Part shown: positions 43,098 to 51,598 of the stretch, piece by piece
How the letters are laid out: each line of letters opens with the position of its first letter
Numbering within the stretch: position 1 is the first letter of the stretch
NCBI RefSeq assembly: GCF_001269925.1
Contig: NZ_LHVO01000046.1
Coordinates: 124,001-188,000 of the forward strand
Reading direction: 5' to 3'
Length of the DNA: 64,000 nucleotides
Origin: Pseudomonas sp. MIACH
GTDB taxonomy: Bacteria; Pseudomonadota; Gammaproteobacteria; Pseudomonadales; Pseudomonadaceae
The notes under the pieces: model-generated
Seen by the model: the letters and a program-made list of their open reading frames with translations, nothing else
What the model was told of the DNA's origin: nothing
Database searches by the model: none
Program-made: the position numbers and the translations under genes

Positions 43098-44255
43098 TTA
43101 TTGGCCGGAAGCCTGGGCGAGGGACGTGGGGCTGTCATCGACCTGGACTTTTTCACCGGGGCGCGCGTGCTGCAGGCCTTCGACGACGATACGGTCGCCG
43201 GGCTTGAGGCCGTGGCTGACGACCCAACGGTCATTGATGACCGCCCCCAGTTCTACCGGCTGCTGGCTGACGGTCTGCTCGGCGTCCAGCAGCAACACCA
43301 TGGGGATGCCGGCGCTGTCGCGGGTGATGGCGCGTTGCGGCACGCTGATGCCTTGTTTGTCGACAGCCTGCTCCAGGCGTACCCGCACGAAGCTGCCGGG
43401 CAACAGGTCGAGGTCCGGGTTGGGGAACTCGCTGCGCAGGATGATCTGCCCGGTGCCCGGGTCGACGCTGATCTCGGCGAACAGCAACTTGCCCGGCAGC
43501 GGGTAGAGGCTGCCATCGTCCTGGATCAACGTGGCCTTGGCCTGGTCCTGGCCGACCTGCTTCAAGCTGCCGGCGCGGAAGGCGCGGCGCAGGTCGTTGA
43601 GCTCGCGGGTGGACTGGGTGAGGTCGGCGTGGATCGGGTCCAGTTGCTGGATGATCGCCAGGGGCGTGGCTTCGTTCTGGCCCACCAGTGCCCCTTCGGT
43701 CACCAGGGCGCGGCCGATGCGCCCGGAAATCGGCGCGGTCACGGTGGCGTAGCCCAGGTTCAACCTGGCGCGCTCGACGGCGGCCTTGTTGGCGGCGACT
43801 TCGGCGTTGGTCTGGCGCACGGCGGCGCGGGCGTTGTCGTAGTCCTGGCCGCTGATGGCGTTGCCTTCTACCAATTGGCTGTAGCGCTGCTCTTGCAGGC
43901 GCGCCTGGAACGCATTGGCCTCGGCCTTGCTCAGGTTGGCCTGGGCACTGTCCAGGTCAGCCTTGAACGGTGCCGGGTCGATGCGAAACAACACATCGCC
44001 CTGTTTGACGTCATGGCCTTCCTTGAACACCCGTTGCATCACCACCCCGGCGACCCGTGCGCGCACTTCGGCGATGCGCGGCGCGGCGATACGCCCGCTC
44101 AACTCGCTGGTGATGGAGAGAGGCTTGGCCTCAAGGGTTTCGATGCGCACTTTGGCCAGGGGCACTTCCGGCGCTTGCGCGGCGGATTTGTCACAGGCAC
44201 TCAGGGCCAGCGTCAGGGCCAACAGGCAAAATGGCGCAAACAGATTCTTCGACAT
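43098..44255 (-). CDS. RND efflux periplasmic adaptor (membrane fusion lipoprotein), MexC-like
   Basis: 385 residues from ATG 44255 (MSKNLFAPFCLLALTLALSA, lipobox LSAC with Cys21). The extended upstream reading lies in the promoter region and is rejected. Barrel-sandwich, hairpin and beta-barrel domains are present: IAEVRARVAGVVMQRVFKEG (lipoyl-like), a coiled coil (SQANLSKAEANAFQARLQEQ-like) and NLGYATVTAPISGRIGRALV. Six bp before the permease, one operon. It bridges the inner-membrane pump and the outer-membrane channel. Confidence 0.92.
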   Translation of the reverse strand: MSKNLFAPFCLLALTLALSACDKSAAQAPEVPLAKVRIETLEAKPLSITSELSGRIAAPRIAEVRARVAGVVMQRVFKEGHDVKQGDVLFRIDPAPFKADLDSAQANLSKAEANAFQARLQEQRYSQLVEGNAISGQDYDNARAAVRQTNAEVAANKAAVERARLNLGYATVTAPISGRIGRALVTEGALVGQNEATPLAIIQQLDPIHADLTQSTRELNDLRRAFRAGSLKQVGQDQAKATLIQDDGSLYPLPGKLLFAEISVDPGTGQIILRSEFPNPDLDLLPGSFVRVRLEQAVDKQGISVPQRAITRDSAGIPMVLLLDAEQTVSQQPVELGAVINDRWVVSHGLKPGDRIVVEGLQHARPGEKVQVDDSPTSLAQASGQ

Positions 44256-44308
44256 GCTCTTATCCCAATATTGACTGGCGCATCCTAAGGGCACCTGCGT
44301 CGCGGTGC

Positions 44309-44346
44309 TGTGAAGCTGTGTAGGTCGTCTGTGAAGAAATGTAAGG
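44309..44346. promoter_or_regulatory. Tandem TGTGAAG repeats between efflux genes and two-component system
   Basis: TGTGAAGCTGTGTAG (44309-44323) and TGTGAAGAAATGTAAGG (44330-44346) are two copies 21 bp apart, i.e. two DNA turns. They sit in the 171-bp divergent gap between the mexC-like and response-regulator genes, so they are likely response-regulator sites for both directions. Confidence 0.5.
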
Positions 44347-44426
44347 TGCGGCGCGCGGGGCGCCGAGGGCGTATATCCTTGCACAATCCTGCAACACATC
44401 AACGAACCGCATTATTTGGAAACACC

Positions 44427-45128
44427 ATGCCCAACATCCTCCTGGTGGAAGACGACGCCGCACTCTCCGAGCTGATTGCCAGCTACCTGGAACGCAATGG
44501 CTACCACGTCAGCGTGCTCAGCCGGGGCGACCACGTCCGTGAACGCGCGCGCCTCAACCCGCCGGACCTGGTGATCCTCGACCTGATGCTGCCCGGCCTC
44601 GACGGCCTGCAAGTGTGCCGCCTGTTGCGCGCCGACTCGGCGGGCCTGCCGATCCTGATGCTTACCGCCCGCGATGACAGTCACGACCAGGTGCTGGGCC
44701 TGGAAATGGGCGCCGACGACTATGTCACCAAGCCCTGCGAGCCGCGCGTGCTGCTGGCGCGGGTGCGCACTTTGCTGCGGCGCAGCAGTCTGTCCGAGCC
44801 TCAGGTGGCCAGCGACCAGATCCTGATGGGCAACCTGTGCATCGACCTGTCGGAACGCACCGTGACCTGGCGCGAGCAGGCGGTGGAGTTGTCCAGTGGC
44901 GAATACAACCTGCTGGTGGTGCTGGCCCGGCATGCCGGCGAAGTGCTCAGCCGCGACCAGATCCTGCAACGCCTGCGCGGTATCGAGTTCAACGGCACCG
45001 ACCGTTCGGTGGACGTGGCCATCTCCAAGCTGCGCCGCAAGTTCGACGACCACGCCGGTGAAGCGCGCAAGATCAAGACCGTATGGGGCAAGGGCTACCT
45101 GTTCAGCCGTTCCGAGTGGGAATGCTGA
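44427..45128 (+). CDS. OmpR-family response regulator, RstA-like
   Basis: 233 residues from ATG 44427 (MPNILLVEDDAALSELIASY). The receiver has phosphoacceptor Asp52 (PPDLVILDLMLPGLDG) with the acidic pair Asp9-Asp10 and Lys102 (GADDYVTKPCEP). The winged helix has RSVDVAISKLRRKFDDHAGE and KIKTVWGKGYLFS. It resembles RstA. Three bases separate its stop from the sensor gene start. Divergent from the MexCD-like pump, so it is probably its regulator. Confidence 0.93.
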   Translation: MPNILLVEDDAALSELIASYLERNGYHVSVLSRGDHVRERARLNPPDLVILDLMLPGLDGLQVCRLLRADSAGLPILMLTARDDSHDQVLGLEMGADDYVTKPCEPRVLLARVRTLLRRSSLSEPQVASDQILMGNLCIDLSERTVTWREQAVELSSGEYNLLVVLARHAGEVLSRDQILQRLRGIEFNGTDRSVDVAISKLRRKFDDHAGEARKIKTVWGKGYLFSRSEWEC

Positions 45129-45131
45129 TCG

Positions 45132-46433
45132 ATGTTTCGTGTGCTGCTGCGTCTTTACCTGATCACCATCGTCACCTACAGCGCGGCGATCTTCCTGATT
45201 CCCAAGCTGGTGATCCAACTGTTCGAGCACCGCTACCTGGACTACAACGTCGAGCAGTCACGGGGCATGCAGAAGCTGATCGTCAAGCAGTACCTGCGCG
45301 CGCCGGTGGAGCGCTGGTCCCAGGTGACCGAGCAACTGGGCAGTGACTTCGCGCCCCTCAAAGTGCAATTGCTGTTGCGCCAGGACGCCAGCTACACCGC
45401 GCAGGAAGCGAAACTGCTGGAGCAGGGCAAGCCGGTGATTCACCTGGGGGAGTGGGGCTGGATGGAGGACATCAGCTCGCCGCTCAACGAGCAGTTCGTG
45501 GTCAAGCTCACCGTTCCGCCGGACCCGCTGGACATGAACCTGTTGTACTGGTCGATGAACGTGCTGATCGGTGCGGCGTTGCTGGCCTGCCTGCTGTTCT
45601 GGCTGCGCCCGCACTGGCGCGATCTCGAACGCCTGAAAAGCACCGCTACGCAACTGGGCAAGGGCAACCTGGCCGAGCGTACACAGATCCCGTCCAGCTC
45701 CAACATCGGCAGCCTGGCGGCGGTGTTTGACACCATGGCCGACGACATCGAACACCTCCTCAACCAGCAGCGCGATCTGCTCAACGCGGTCTCCCATGAA
45801 CTGCGCACACCGCTCACGCGCCTGGATTTCGGCCTGGCCCTGGCGTTGTCGGAAGACTTGCCAGAGGCCAGTCGCGAACGCCTGCATGGCCTGGTGGCGC
45901 ATATTCGTGAGCTGGATGAATTGGTGCTGGAGTTGCTGTCCTACAGTCGCCTGCAAAACCCGGCGCAACTGCCGGAGCGCGTGGAAGTGGTGCTCGATGA
46001 GTTTATCGACAGCGTGCTGGGCAGCGTCGATGACGAACTGGAAAACCCCGAGATCGTCATTGATGTGGCCCTTGATTGCACCGTGGAGCGCGTCAGCCTC
46101 GACCCACGCCTGACCGCCCGCGCCTTGCAGAACCTGCTGCGCAACGCCACGCGCTACTGCGAAAAGCGCATTCAGGTGGGGGTCAAGGTCTGCGCCAAAG
46201 GCTGTGAAATCTGGGTGGATGACGATGGCATCGGCATTCCGTTGGACCAGCGTGAGCGCATCTTCGAGCCGTTCTACCGCCTCGACCGCAGCCGCGACCG
46301 CGCCACGGGTGGCTTTGGCCTGGGCCTGGCGATCAGCCGGCGCGCCATGGAAGCCCAGGGCGGCACCCTGACGGCACTGGCCTCGCCGTTGGGTGGCGCG
46401 CGGTTCCGGGTGTGGCTGCCTAACGTCGCCTGA
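45132..46433 (+). CDS. Sensor histidine kinase, RstB-like
   Basis: 433 residues. TM1 is near 5-25, followed by a short periplasmic loop (about 26-135), TM2 near 138-158, HAMP (LRPHWRDLERLKSTATQLGK), an H-box with His222 (DLLNAVSHELRTPLTRLDFG), and N, G1 and G2 boxes (LQNLLRNATRYC, DDDGIGIPLDQRERIFEPFY, GGFGLGLAISRRAMEAQGG). RstB-type sensor with compact periplasmic domain. Same transcript as the response regulator. The stop abuts the convergent anti-sigma stop (TGA/TCA). Confidence 0.93.
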   Translation: MFRVLLRLYLITIVTYSAAIFLIPKLVIQLFEHRYLDYNVEQSRGMQKLIVKQYLRAPVERWSQVTEQLGSDFAPLKVQLLLRQDASYTAQEAKLLEQGKPVIHLGEWGWMEDISSPLNEQFVVKLTVPPDPLDMNLLYWSMNVLIGAALLACLLFWLRPHWRDLERLKSTATQLGKGNLAERTQIPSSSNIGSLAAVFDTMADDIEHLLNQQRDLLNAVSHELRTPLTRLDFGLALALSEDLPEASRERLHGLVAHIRELDELVLELLSYSRLQNPAQLPERVEVVLDEFIDSVLGSVDDELENPEIVIDVALDCTVERVSLDPRLTARALQNLLRNATRYCEKRIQVGVKVCAKGCEIWVDDDGIGIPLDQRERIFEPFYRLDRSRDRATGGFGLGLAISRRAMEAQGGTLTALASPLGGARFRVWLPNVA

Positions 46434-47108
46434 TCAGAGCACCTTGACCGCACGGCCGATCGCCTGGATCGGCCCTGTGGGTTTACCGGTGGGCGAGCCA
46501 CGTGGGTCTTCCAGGGTCAGTTCGAACAACTGGTTGGGCGCCAGCGGCGGCAGTTTGTCCAGCGGCACCGAGAGGGTTTGTCCCGGCTTGACCAGCCCCA
46601 GGGACACCGGGCCTTGCCAGCCATCGCCCTTGGTCCAGAACTGCAAGGCCTTGTCCGCTGGCACTTCCATCACGCCCAATGGAATCAACTGGATCTGCTG
46701 ATTATTGCTGGCCTGGATCACCCAGCCCGGTGCCTGGTTTTGCGGCGCCACCAGCACCACCACAAAGCTGGGGGCCAGGGCCGGAGGGCGGGTCAGCAAC
46801 AAGGCCGCCAGCACCAGCGTCGTCACCAGCCCCGCACCCGCCAGGCCCCGCCACAACGCCAGCAGGTTCCACCACCCTTCGCGGGGTTGCGCAGGGGCGA
46901 GGTTGCGCTGGATCCGCCGCCACAGTTCAGCGGAGGGCGGCACCGGTTCTGCCAGCACTGTGAGGGGGAACAGGCGCTGCTCCCAGGCGTCCACCGCCGC
47001 ACGCAATTGCGCATCGTGCGGGAGGCGTTGTTCCACCTCGGCGCGCTGTTCGGCCGGCAGGGTGCCCAGTACGTATTCGCTGGCCAGTTCGTCGAGTGTT
47101 TCGTTCAT
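46434..47108 (-). CDS. Anti-sigma factor, RskA/RsiW-type
   Basis: 224 residues from ATG 47108 (MNETLDELASEYVLGTLPAE). The N-terminal anti-sigma helices have the typical LASEYVLGTLPAEQRAEVEQ; one membrane segment (GLAGAGLVTTLVLAALLLTR) follows around residues 88-108, then a periplasmic RskA domain (APGWVIQASNNQQIQLIPLG). ATGA overlap with the sigma gene gives coupled translation. It holds the ECF sigma factor at the membrane until a signal leads to release. Confidence 0.9.
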   Translation of the reverse strand: MNETLDELASEYVLGTLPAEQRAEVEQRLPHDAQLRAAVDAWEQRLFPLTVLAEPVPPSAELWRRIQRNLAPAQPREGWWNLLALWRGLAGAGLVTTLVLAALLLTRPPALAPSFVVVLVAPQNQAPGWVIQASNNQQIQLIPLGVMEVPADKALQFWTKGDGWQGPVSLGLVKPGQTLSVPLDKLPPLAPNQLFELTLEDPRGSPTGKPTGPIQAIGRAVKVL

Positions 47109-47641
47109 GCCATGCACTCCCGCAGCGCGGCGAGGCTACGTTTGATCCAGGCCTTGACGGTCCCCAGCGGGGTGCCCAGTCTCGACGCGATTTCGCTGTG
47201 GGAATAACCGTCGACATAGGCATGCAGGATGCAGTTGCGACGGGCCGGGTCGAGTTGTTGCAGGCAGGTGTGCATCAAGCCTGCGCGTGCGGGGAATTCA
47301 AAGGTGTCGTGAGGCGCGGCGAGCTGTTCATGTTCCTCGCCCAGTGCCACCTCGCGATGGTGGTTGCGCACGTGGTTGAGGGCCAGGTGCCGGGTCACAC
47401 TGAACACCCAACCCCGCGCCGAACCGCGCGACGGGTCGAAACTGCCGGCGCCGTGCCAGATCTTCATAAACGCGTCATGCACGACGTCTTCGGCCAGGGC
47501 TTTGTCCCGCACGATGCGCAACGCCACACCGAGCAAACGGCTGCTGTCCTGCTCATACAGCTGGCGCAGGGCACGTTGCTCGCCACGGGCACAGGCCGAT
47601 AGGCAGGCTTCATAATCAAAATGGGCGTCAGGCAAGGCCAC
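47105..47641 (-). CDS. ECF RNA polymerase sigma factor
   Basis: 178 residues from GTG 47641 (AGGGGTGGAAG upstream). The frame continues upstream to 47764 but only through a REP element, giving the tell-tale AFFAGKPAPT peptide, so that start is rejected. Region 2: RQLYEQDSSRLLGVALRIVR, DVVHDAFMKIWHGAGSFD and region 4: YSHSEIASRLGTPLGTVKAW. Resembles SigK-like ECF factors paired with RskA-type anti-sigma. Its target may be the neighbouring DUF3455 gene (inference). Confidence 0.92.
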   Translation of the reverse strand: MALPDAHFDYEACLSACARGEQRALRQLYEQDSSRLLGVALRIVRDKALAEDVVHDAFMKIWHGAGSFDPSRGSARGWVFSVTRHLALNHVRNHHREVALGEEHEQLAAPHDTFEFPARAGLMHTCLQQLDPARRNCILHAYVDGYSHSEIASRLGTPLGTVKAWIKRSLAALRECMA

Positions 47642-47678
47642 GTACTTCCACCCCTGTAATAACGATAACCACCCCTCT

Positions 47679-47776
47679 GTAGGAGCCGGCTTGCCGGCGA
47701 AAAACGCAAAGGCACCGCGTTTATGCTGGTGCCCCGCGTTATCGTTGACGCCCATCGCCGGCAAGCCGGCTCCTAC
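47679..47776. repeat. REPIN with GTAGGAGCCGGCTTGCCGGCGA arms
   Basis: A 22-bp REP (47679-47700, containing GTAGGAGCCGGCTTGCCGGC) and its perfect inverse at 47755-47776, with the spacer AAAACGC...CCCAT between. This is a different REP class from the one at 18791. It lies between the sigma gene and the DUF3455 gene. Confidence 0.9.
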
Positions 47777-47801
47777 AGTGGAGCAGCGTAGCGCAGTTTG
47801 C

Positions 47802-48323
47802 TCAGTTGGCCGCCCAGAAAATGTAGTCGGCCTGGTACTTCACCACTTCCTGCTTGCCCTTGTTGGCGGTGGTGCACTCGGTGCTCGGTGCCACGCCACC
47901 TTTGAGCGCAACCCGCTGGATGTAACTCACACCGCTCATCGCGCCCTTGCCTTCGGCCGGGTTGGCCTTGACCAGTTGATAGGGCAGGTTACCCGCACCC
48001 GAGGGGGCTACGGCGAGTTGGGTGCCGGTGATTTTCGAGCCGTCCTTGGCCTGCCAGGTTGCCGGTGGGCCGAAGTAGGTGCCCACTTGTTTGCCGCTGC
48101 GGTCATTCAGCACGGCCTTGGGACCGACGAAGGTCCATTCGGTCTGGCCGGCGGCGTTGGCCTTGTCGCGGCACTCGTAGGTGATTTCGCCGATGCCGGT
48201 GGTTTCCAGTGCCACCTTGTGGCCATCCGGCACCTTGATGCTGTCGGGCAAGCCGGCCTGGGCGAAGGCGGCGGGGCTGGCGATGAGCAAACCGGTGAAG
48301 CAGAGCAGGGCTTTAGCGTTCAT
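47802..48323 (-). CDS. Secreted DUF3455 protein
   Basis: 173 residues with a signal peptide (ASPAAFAQAG). DUF3455 features: LPDSIKVPDGHKVALETTGI, GEITYECRDK and WTFVGPKAVLNDRSGKQVGT, plus a late Cys in PSTECTTANKGKQE. Periplasmic or secreted; function unknown. It is upstream of and codirectional with the ECF sigma operon, across a REPIN. Genes of this family are often next to such sigma factors, so it may be a regulon member. Confidence 0.88.
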   Translation of the reverse strand: MNAKALLCFTGLLIASPAAFAQAGLPDSIKVPDGHKVALETTGIGEITYECRDKANAAGQTEWTFVGPKAVLNDRSGKQVGTYFGPPATWQAKDGSKITGTQLAVAPSGAGNLPYQLVKANPAEGKGAMSGVSYIQRVALKGGVAPSTECTTANKGKQEVVKYQADYIFWAAN

Positions 48324-48460
48324 GGGTAGTTCTCCATTCAGTCAAACAGCGGGGTTACTGAAGGGACTACCCATGACGCGCACGATTGGATGCAGCGATT
48401 AGAAAATAAATGATTGAAGGCGCACACTGTGCCCCCGCTTTACCCGAGGAGAGATTGGCA

Positions 48461-49231
48461 ATGACTGGTGTTCACGCGTCTGCTCAACAAGGTTTCTCTA
48501 CTCAGGCCGCTACCTACGCACAAGGTCGGCCGAATTATCCCCGGCAACTCACCGGCTGGCTCACGGATGTACTCGGCGTCGATGCACATTCATTAGTCGT
48601 CGACCTGGGCGCCGGCACCGGCAAGTTCACGCGCCTGCTCAGCACCCTGGCGCCGACGTTGATCGCTGTCGAACCGGTGCAGGCGATGGGCGCGCAGTTG
48701 ACCCGGCTGCTGCCGGATGTGCGCCTGGTCAACGGCACCGCCGACGCCATTCCCCTGGAAACCGCCAGCGCTGACGCGGTGGTCTGTGCGCAAGCCTTCC
48801 ACTGGTTCTCCACCCAGGCTGCGCTGGCGGAAATCCATCGCGTGCTCAAGCCCGAAGGGCGCCTTGGGCTGGTGTGGAATGTGCGTGATGAGTCGGTGGA
48901 TTGGGTGGCGGCCATCACCGCGATCATTATGCCCTACGAGGGCGACACCCCGCGTTTTCACTCCGGGCGTTGGCGCGAAGCGTTCAACGGCGAGTACTTT
49001 TCCGACCCCGCAATGACGTGCTTCCCCTATAGCCACGTAGGCAGTCCCCAGGAAGTGATCATGGATCGCTTCCTCTCCGTGAGCTTTATTGCCGCATTGC
49101 CCGAGGCTGAAAAAGCCCTTGTGACCGAACAGTTACGTGGCTTGATCGCCACCCACCCGGCGCTGAAGGGCCGCGACACGGTAGCCTTTCCTTATCAGAC
49201 GCAAGCCTATGTCTGCCGGCGACTGCCATAA
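48461..49231 (+). CDS. Class I SAM-dependent methyltransferase
   Basis: 256 residues from ATG 48461, chosen for the GGAGAG seven bases upstream; the earlier in-frame ATG at 48410 lacks a site. Motif I VVDLGAGTGKFTRLLSTLAP, motif II ADAVVCAQAFHWFSTQAALA and motif III LKPEGRLGLVWNVRDES are of the Methyltransf_11 type. Substrate unknown. Stands alone, codirectional with but separated from the TSUP transporter. Confidence 0.88.
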   Translation: MTGVHASAQQGFSTQAATYAQGRPNYPRQLTGWLTDVLGVDAHSLVVDLGAGTGKFTRLLSTLAPTLIAVEPVQAMGAQLTRLLPDVRLVNGTADAIPLETASADAVVCAQAFHWFSTQAALAEIHRVLKPEGRLGLVWNVRDESVDWVAAITAIIMPYEGDTPRFHSGRWREAFNGEYFSDPAMTCFPYSHVGSPQEVIMDRFLSVSFIAALPEAEKALVTEQLRGLIATHPALKGRDTVAFPYQTQAYVCRRLP

Positions 49232-49284
49232 AAGGCATAAAGTCAGATCATATTGATATAAGTCGTTATAAGAAAAATCGCTAT

Positions 49285-49314
49285 CCTGCGGCCAGAATTT
49301 TATAAGGCCGCAGG
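49285..49314 (+). promoter_or_regulatory. Hairpin in the TSUP gene leader that includes the Shine-Dalgarno
   Basis: CCTGCGGCC (49285-49293) / GGCCGCAGG (49306-49314) form a 9-bp GC-rich stem with a 12-nt AT-rich loop, directly before ATG 49323. The AGG of the ribosome site lies in the stem, so the structure could limit translation. Confidence 0.45.
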
Positions 49315-49322
49315 TAGCTTTG

Positions 49323-50108
49323 ATGGAAGTGGGTAACTTTGGTTTTGTAATTGCGGGCCTGATCGTTGGTTTTATCGTGGGGATGACCGGTGTCGGCGGG
49401 GGGTCGCTGATGACCCCGATCCTGTTGTGGTTCGGCATCAACCCGGCCACGGCCGTGGGCACTGACCTGCTGTACGCCGCCATCACCAAGTCCGGTGGCG
49501 TGCTGGTACACAGCAAGAACAAGAACATCGACTGGACCATCACCGGCTGGCTGACCCTGGGCAGCGTGCCTGCGGTGTTGCTGACCCTGTGGTTTCTCGC
49601 CAGCCTGCACACCGATCCCAGCGCCATGAACGCGGTGATCAAGCAGGCCCTCGGCGTGGTGCTGCTGCTGACCGCCCTGGCGATCCTGTTCAAGCAGCGC
49701 CTGTTGGCGTTCGCCCAGCGCCATGCGGGCGATCACTACCATATGAACCCGCGCAACCTGAATGCGCTGACCGTGGTGACCGGCGCGGTGCTGGGGACCA
49801 TGGTAGCGCTCACCTCCATCGGCGCCGGCGCCCTCGGCACGGTCGCGTTGTTTATCCTCTATCCGTTCCTGGCCACGCGCCGCCTGGTCGGCACCGAGAT
49901 CGCCCACGCCGTACCCCTGACCCTGGTGGCGGGCCTGGGCCATGCCGGCATGGGCAATATGGACTGGCACCTGCTGGGCTTTCTGCTGATGGGGTCGCTG
50001 CCGGGTATTTACTTCGGCAGCCACATGACCGGCAAAGTCCCGGACGGCGTACTGCGCCCGTGCCTGGCGATCATGTTGATGACCATCGGCTACAAATTGG
50101 CCTTCTAA
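49323..50108 (+). CDS. TSUP-family (TauE/SafE) sulfite/organosulfur exporter
   Basis: 261 residues, about eight membrane segments; start MEVGNFGFVIAGLIVGFIVG after ATG 49323 (the TTG just before it is ignored). Family signature GMTGVGGGSLMTPILLWFGI near residue 22 and a later GALTVVTGAVLGTMVALTS-like segment. Exports sulfite or organosulfur anions over the inner membrane. It lies immediately upstream of the convergent sfnB-like gene, so a role in sulfonate/sulfone use is likely from context. Confidence 0.85.
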   Translation: MEVGNFGFVIAGLIVGFIVGMTGVGGGSLMTPILLWFGINPATAVGTDLLYAAITKSGGVLVHSKNKNIDWTITGWLTLGSVPAVLLTLWFLASLHTDPSAMNAVIKQALGVVLLLTALAILFKQRLLAFAQRHAGDHYHMNPRNLNALTVVTGAVLGTMVALTSIGAGALGTVALFILYPFLATRRLVGTEIAHAVPLTLVAGLGHAGMGNMDWHLLGFLLMGSLPGIYFGSHMTGKVPDGVLRPCLAIMLMTIGYKLAF

Positions 50109-50147
50109 CGGCATACGCCCCTCCCACAGTTTTGACCCCGCTCAGCC

Positions 50148-51386
50148 TCAGGCTTTCGCCGGGCCATTACCGATCTGCCACACAAACGGCGGCTCCGTGC
50201 CGTTTATCACCCAGTCCCCCACGATCCGCGCCTTGTAGATCACCGGGTTGTGTGACGACACGGTCCGCGCATTGCGCCAATGGCGGTCCAGGGACTTGCC
50301 CTGGCGCACATCCGAGGCCCCCAGTGCGTTGAACAACTCACTGGTGGCGCGCTGGATCAGCTCCGACACCACCACCTGCGCTGTGGCCGACTCGATTTCG
50401 GCCGCCACGTTGGCTTCGCGCTCGACACCCTCATCCCCACCGAACCGCGCCAGGTACGCCCGTTGTGCTGGCACCGCAGCCTTCAACGCGCTGGCTTCAG
50501 CGGCGTAGACCAAGGCGGCGACTTCGCCGACCACCTGCTGGATTTGTGCATCCTGGCTGACATGCTGGGCATTGCCGTGGCTGTAGATGCGCTTGCGGCT
50601 GCGCACCTGGTGAGCCACATCGCGCAACGCGGCACGGCCGATACCCGCGAGGCTGGCTAACAGTACGAGTTGGTAGAAGGCGGTCTGGTATTTGAAGCGG
50701 GTCGCAAAGTCGATGACGTTTTCTGCCTCCACCACCGCATCGGTAAAGCGCGAGGTGCCGCTGCCCGTGGTGCGCTGGCCAAAGCCATCCCAGTCATCGC
50801 TATGCACCACGCCGGGTTGGCGCGCGCGGGTGGCGGCGATCACATCGCCGCCGGTGTCGCTGCGCTGGGCGTACACGTCGATCCAGTCAGAGAAAATGCT
50901 GCCGGTGCTGTAGAACTTTTCACCGTTGAGTTTCCACTGATCGCCGTCCGGGCTGACCTTGGTGACAACGTCGCCGATGGCCACGCCGCCGATTTCAGTC
51001 CAGGCGCAGCCGACGATGTCGCCGTCGACAAAGCGCTTGAACCACAGGTCGCGGCCGGCACTGGGCGGCGCATTCAGGCGGTCTTCGGCAAAGGCGAAAT
51101 GCCCGCGCAGGGCCTGGGGCACGTTGGAGTCGGCCTCGGCCAGTTCGATCAGCAGTTCGAACAACTGCGGCAGCGACGCACCGCCACCGCCATATTCCAC
51201 CGGCACCCGCACCGCGCCGAAGCCGGCCTCTTTGAGCCACTGGATCGGCTCATGGGGCAGGGCGCGGGTTTGCTCGCGTTCCACCGCGCCATCGGCGATG
51301 CGCTGGAAAATCGGACGAAAGCGTGCCGCCAGCGTGGGGTAGTCGACGCCGACAGACAGCGGGTTGATAACGTGGTGTTCGGTCAT
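50148..51386 (-). CDS. sfnB: SfnB-family sulfur acquisition oxidoreductase (acyl-CoA dehydrogenase fold)
   Basis: 412 residues from ATG 51386 (CGGAG eight bases upstream). FMN/acyl-CoA-dehydrogenase fold in the SfnB/DszC group: AGFGAVRVPVEYGGGGASLPQL, GDIVGCAWTEIGG, GDQWKLNGEKFYSTGSIFSD and GSGTSRFTDAVVEAENVIDF. SfnB is linked to sulfur scavenging under sulfate limitation. It is divergent from sfnG with a sigma-54 promoter (51426-51442), supporting SfnR/RpoN control. Symbol based on this context; other family members exist. Confidence 0.82.
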   Translation of the reverse strand: MTEHHVINPLSVGVDYPTLAARFRPIFQRIADGAVEREQTRALPHEPIQWLKEAGFGAVRVPVEYGGGGASLPQLFELLIELAEADSNVPQALRGHFAFAEDRLNAPPSAGRDLWFKRFVDGDIVGCAWTEIGGVAIGDVVTKVSPDGDQWKLNGEKFYSTGSIFSDWIDVYAQRSDTGGDVIAATRARQPGVVHSDDWDGFGQRTTGSGTSRFTDAVVEAENVIDFATRFKYQTAFYQLVLLASLAGIGRAALRDVAHQVRSRKRIYSHGNAQHVSQDAQIQQVVGEVAALVYAAEASALKAAVPAQRAYLARFGGDEGVEREANVAAEIESATAQVVVSELIQRATSELFNALGASDVRQGKSLDRHWRNARTVSSHNPVIYKARIVGDWVINGTEPPFVWQIGNGPAKA

Positions 51387-51425
51387 GAGCAAGGCTCCGG
51401 GGCAGTGATCGGTGCTGGGAGTGAT

Positions 51426-51442
51426 TGCACACTCCGTGCCGG
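51426..51442 (-). promoter_or_regulatory. Sigma-54 promoter of the sfnB-like gene
   Basis: Minus strand CCGGCACGGAGTGTGCA: GG and GC are 10 bp apart, and CGGCACGG and TGCA fit the consensus with C in place of T at one position. Start predicted near 51414, about 28 nt before the ATG. Confidence 0.72.
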
Positions 51443-51482
51443 GTGCCAGGCCCAATGTTTACGGGGGGATGCACGCTGTTTA

Positions 51483-51500
51483 CTGTTGCTCCAGCAACAG
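51483..51500. promoter_or_regulatory. Palindrome between the two sigma-54 promoters, likely EBP site
   Basis: CTGTTGCT-CC-AGCAACAG, perfect 8-bp arms with a CC centre. It is about 40 bp from the sfnB -24 and 100 bp from the sfnG -24, suitable for one dimeric enhancer-binding protein such as SfnR to serve both genes. Confidence 0.5.
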
Positions 51501-51598
51501 CAAACCGACAAAGCGTTGCAATCCCTGACATTGGCATTCCACGCTTCCCAGCCCCGAATTCGTGTCGCAACCCTTGTGGCGCGGGCGTTTGTCCGCGT

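Noticed and set aside
47642..47764. N-terminal 41-residue extension of the ECF sigma factor
   Set aside because: It is translated REP sequence; the GTG at 47641 has a ribosome site and matches the family start.
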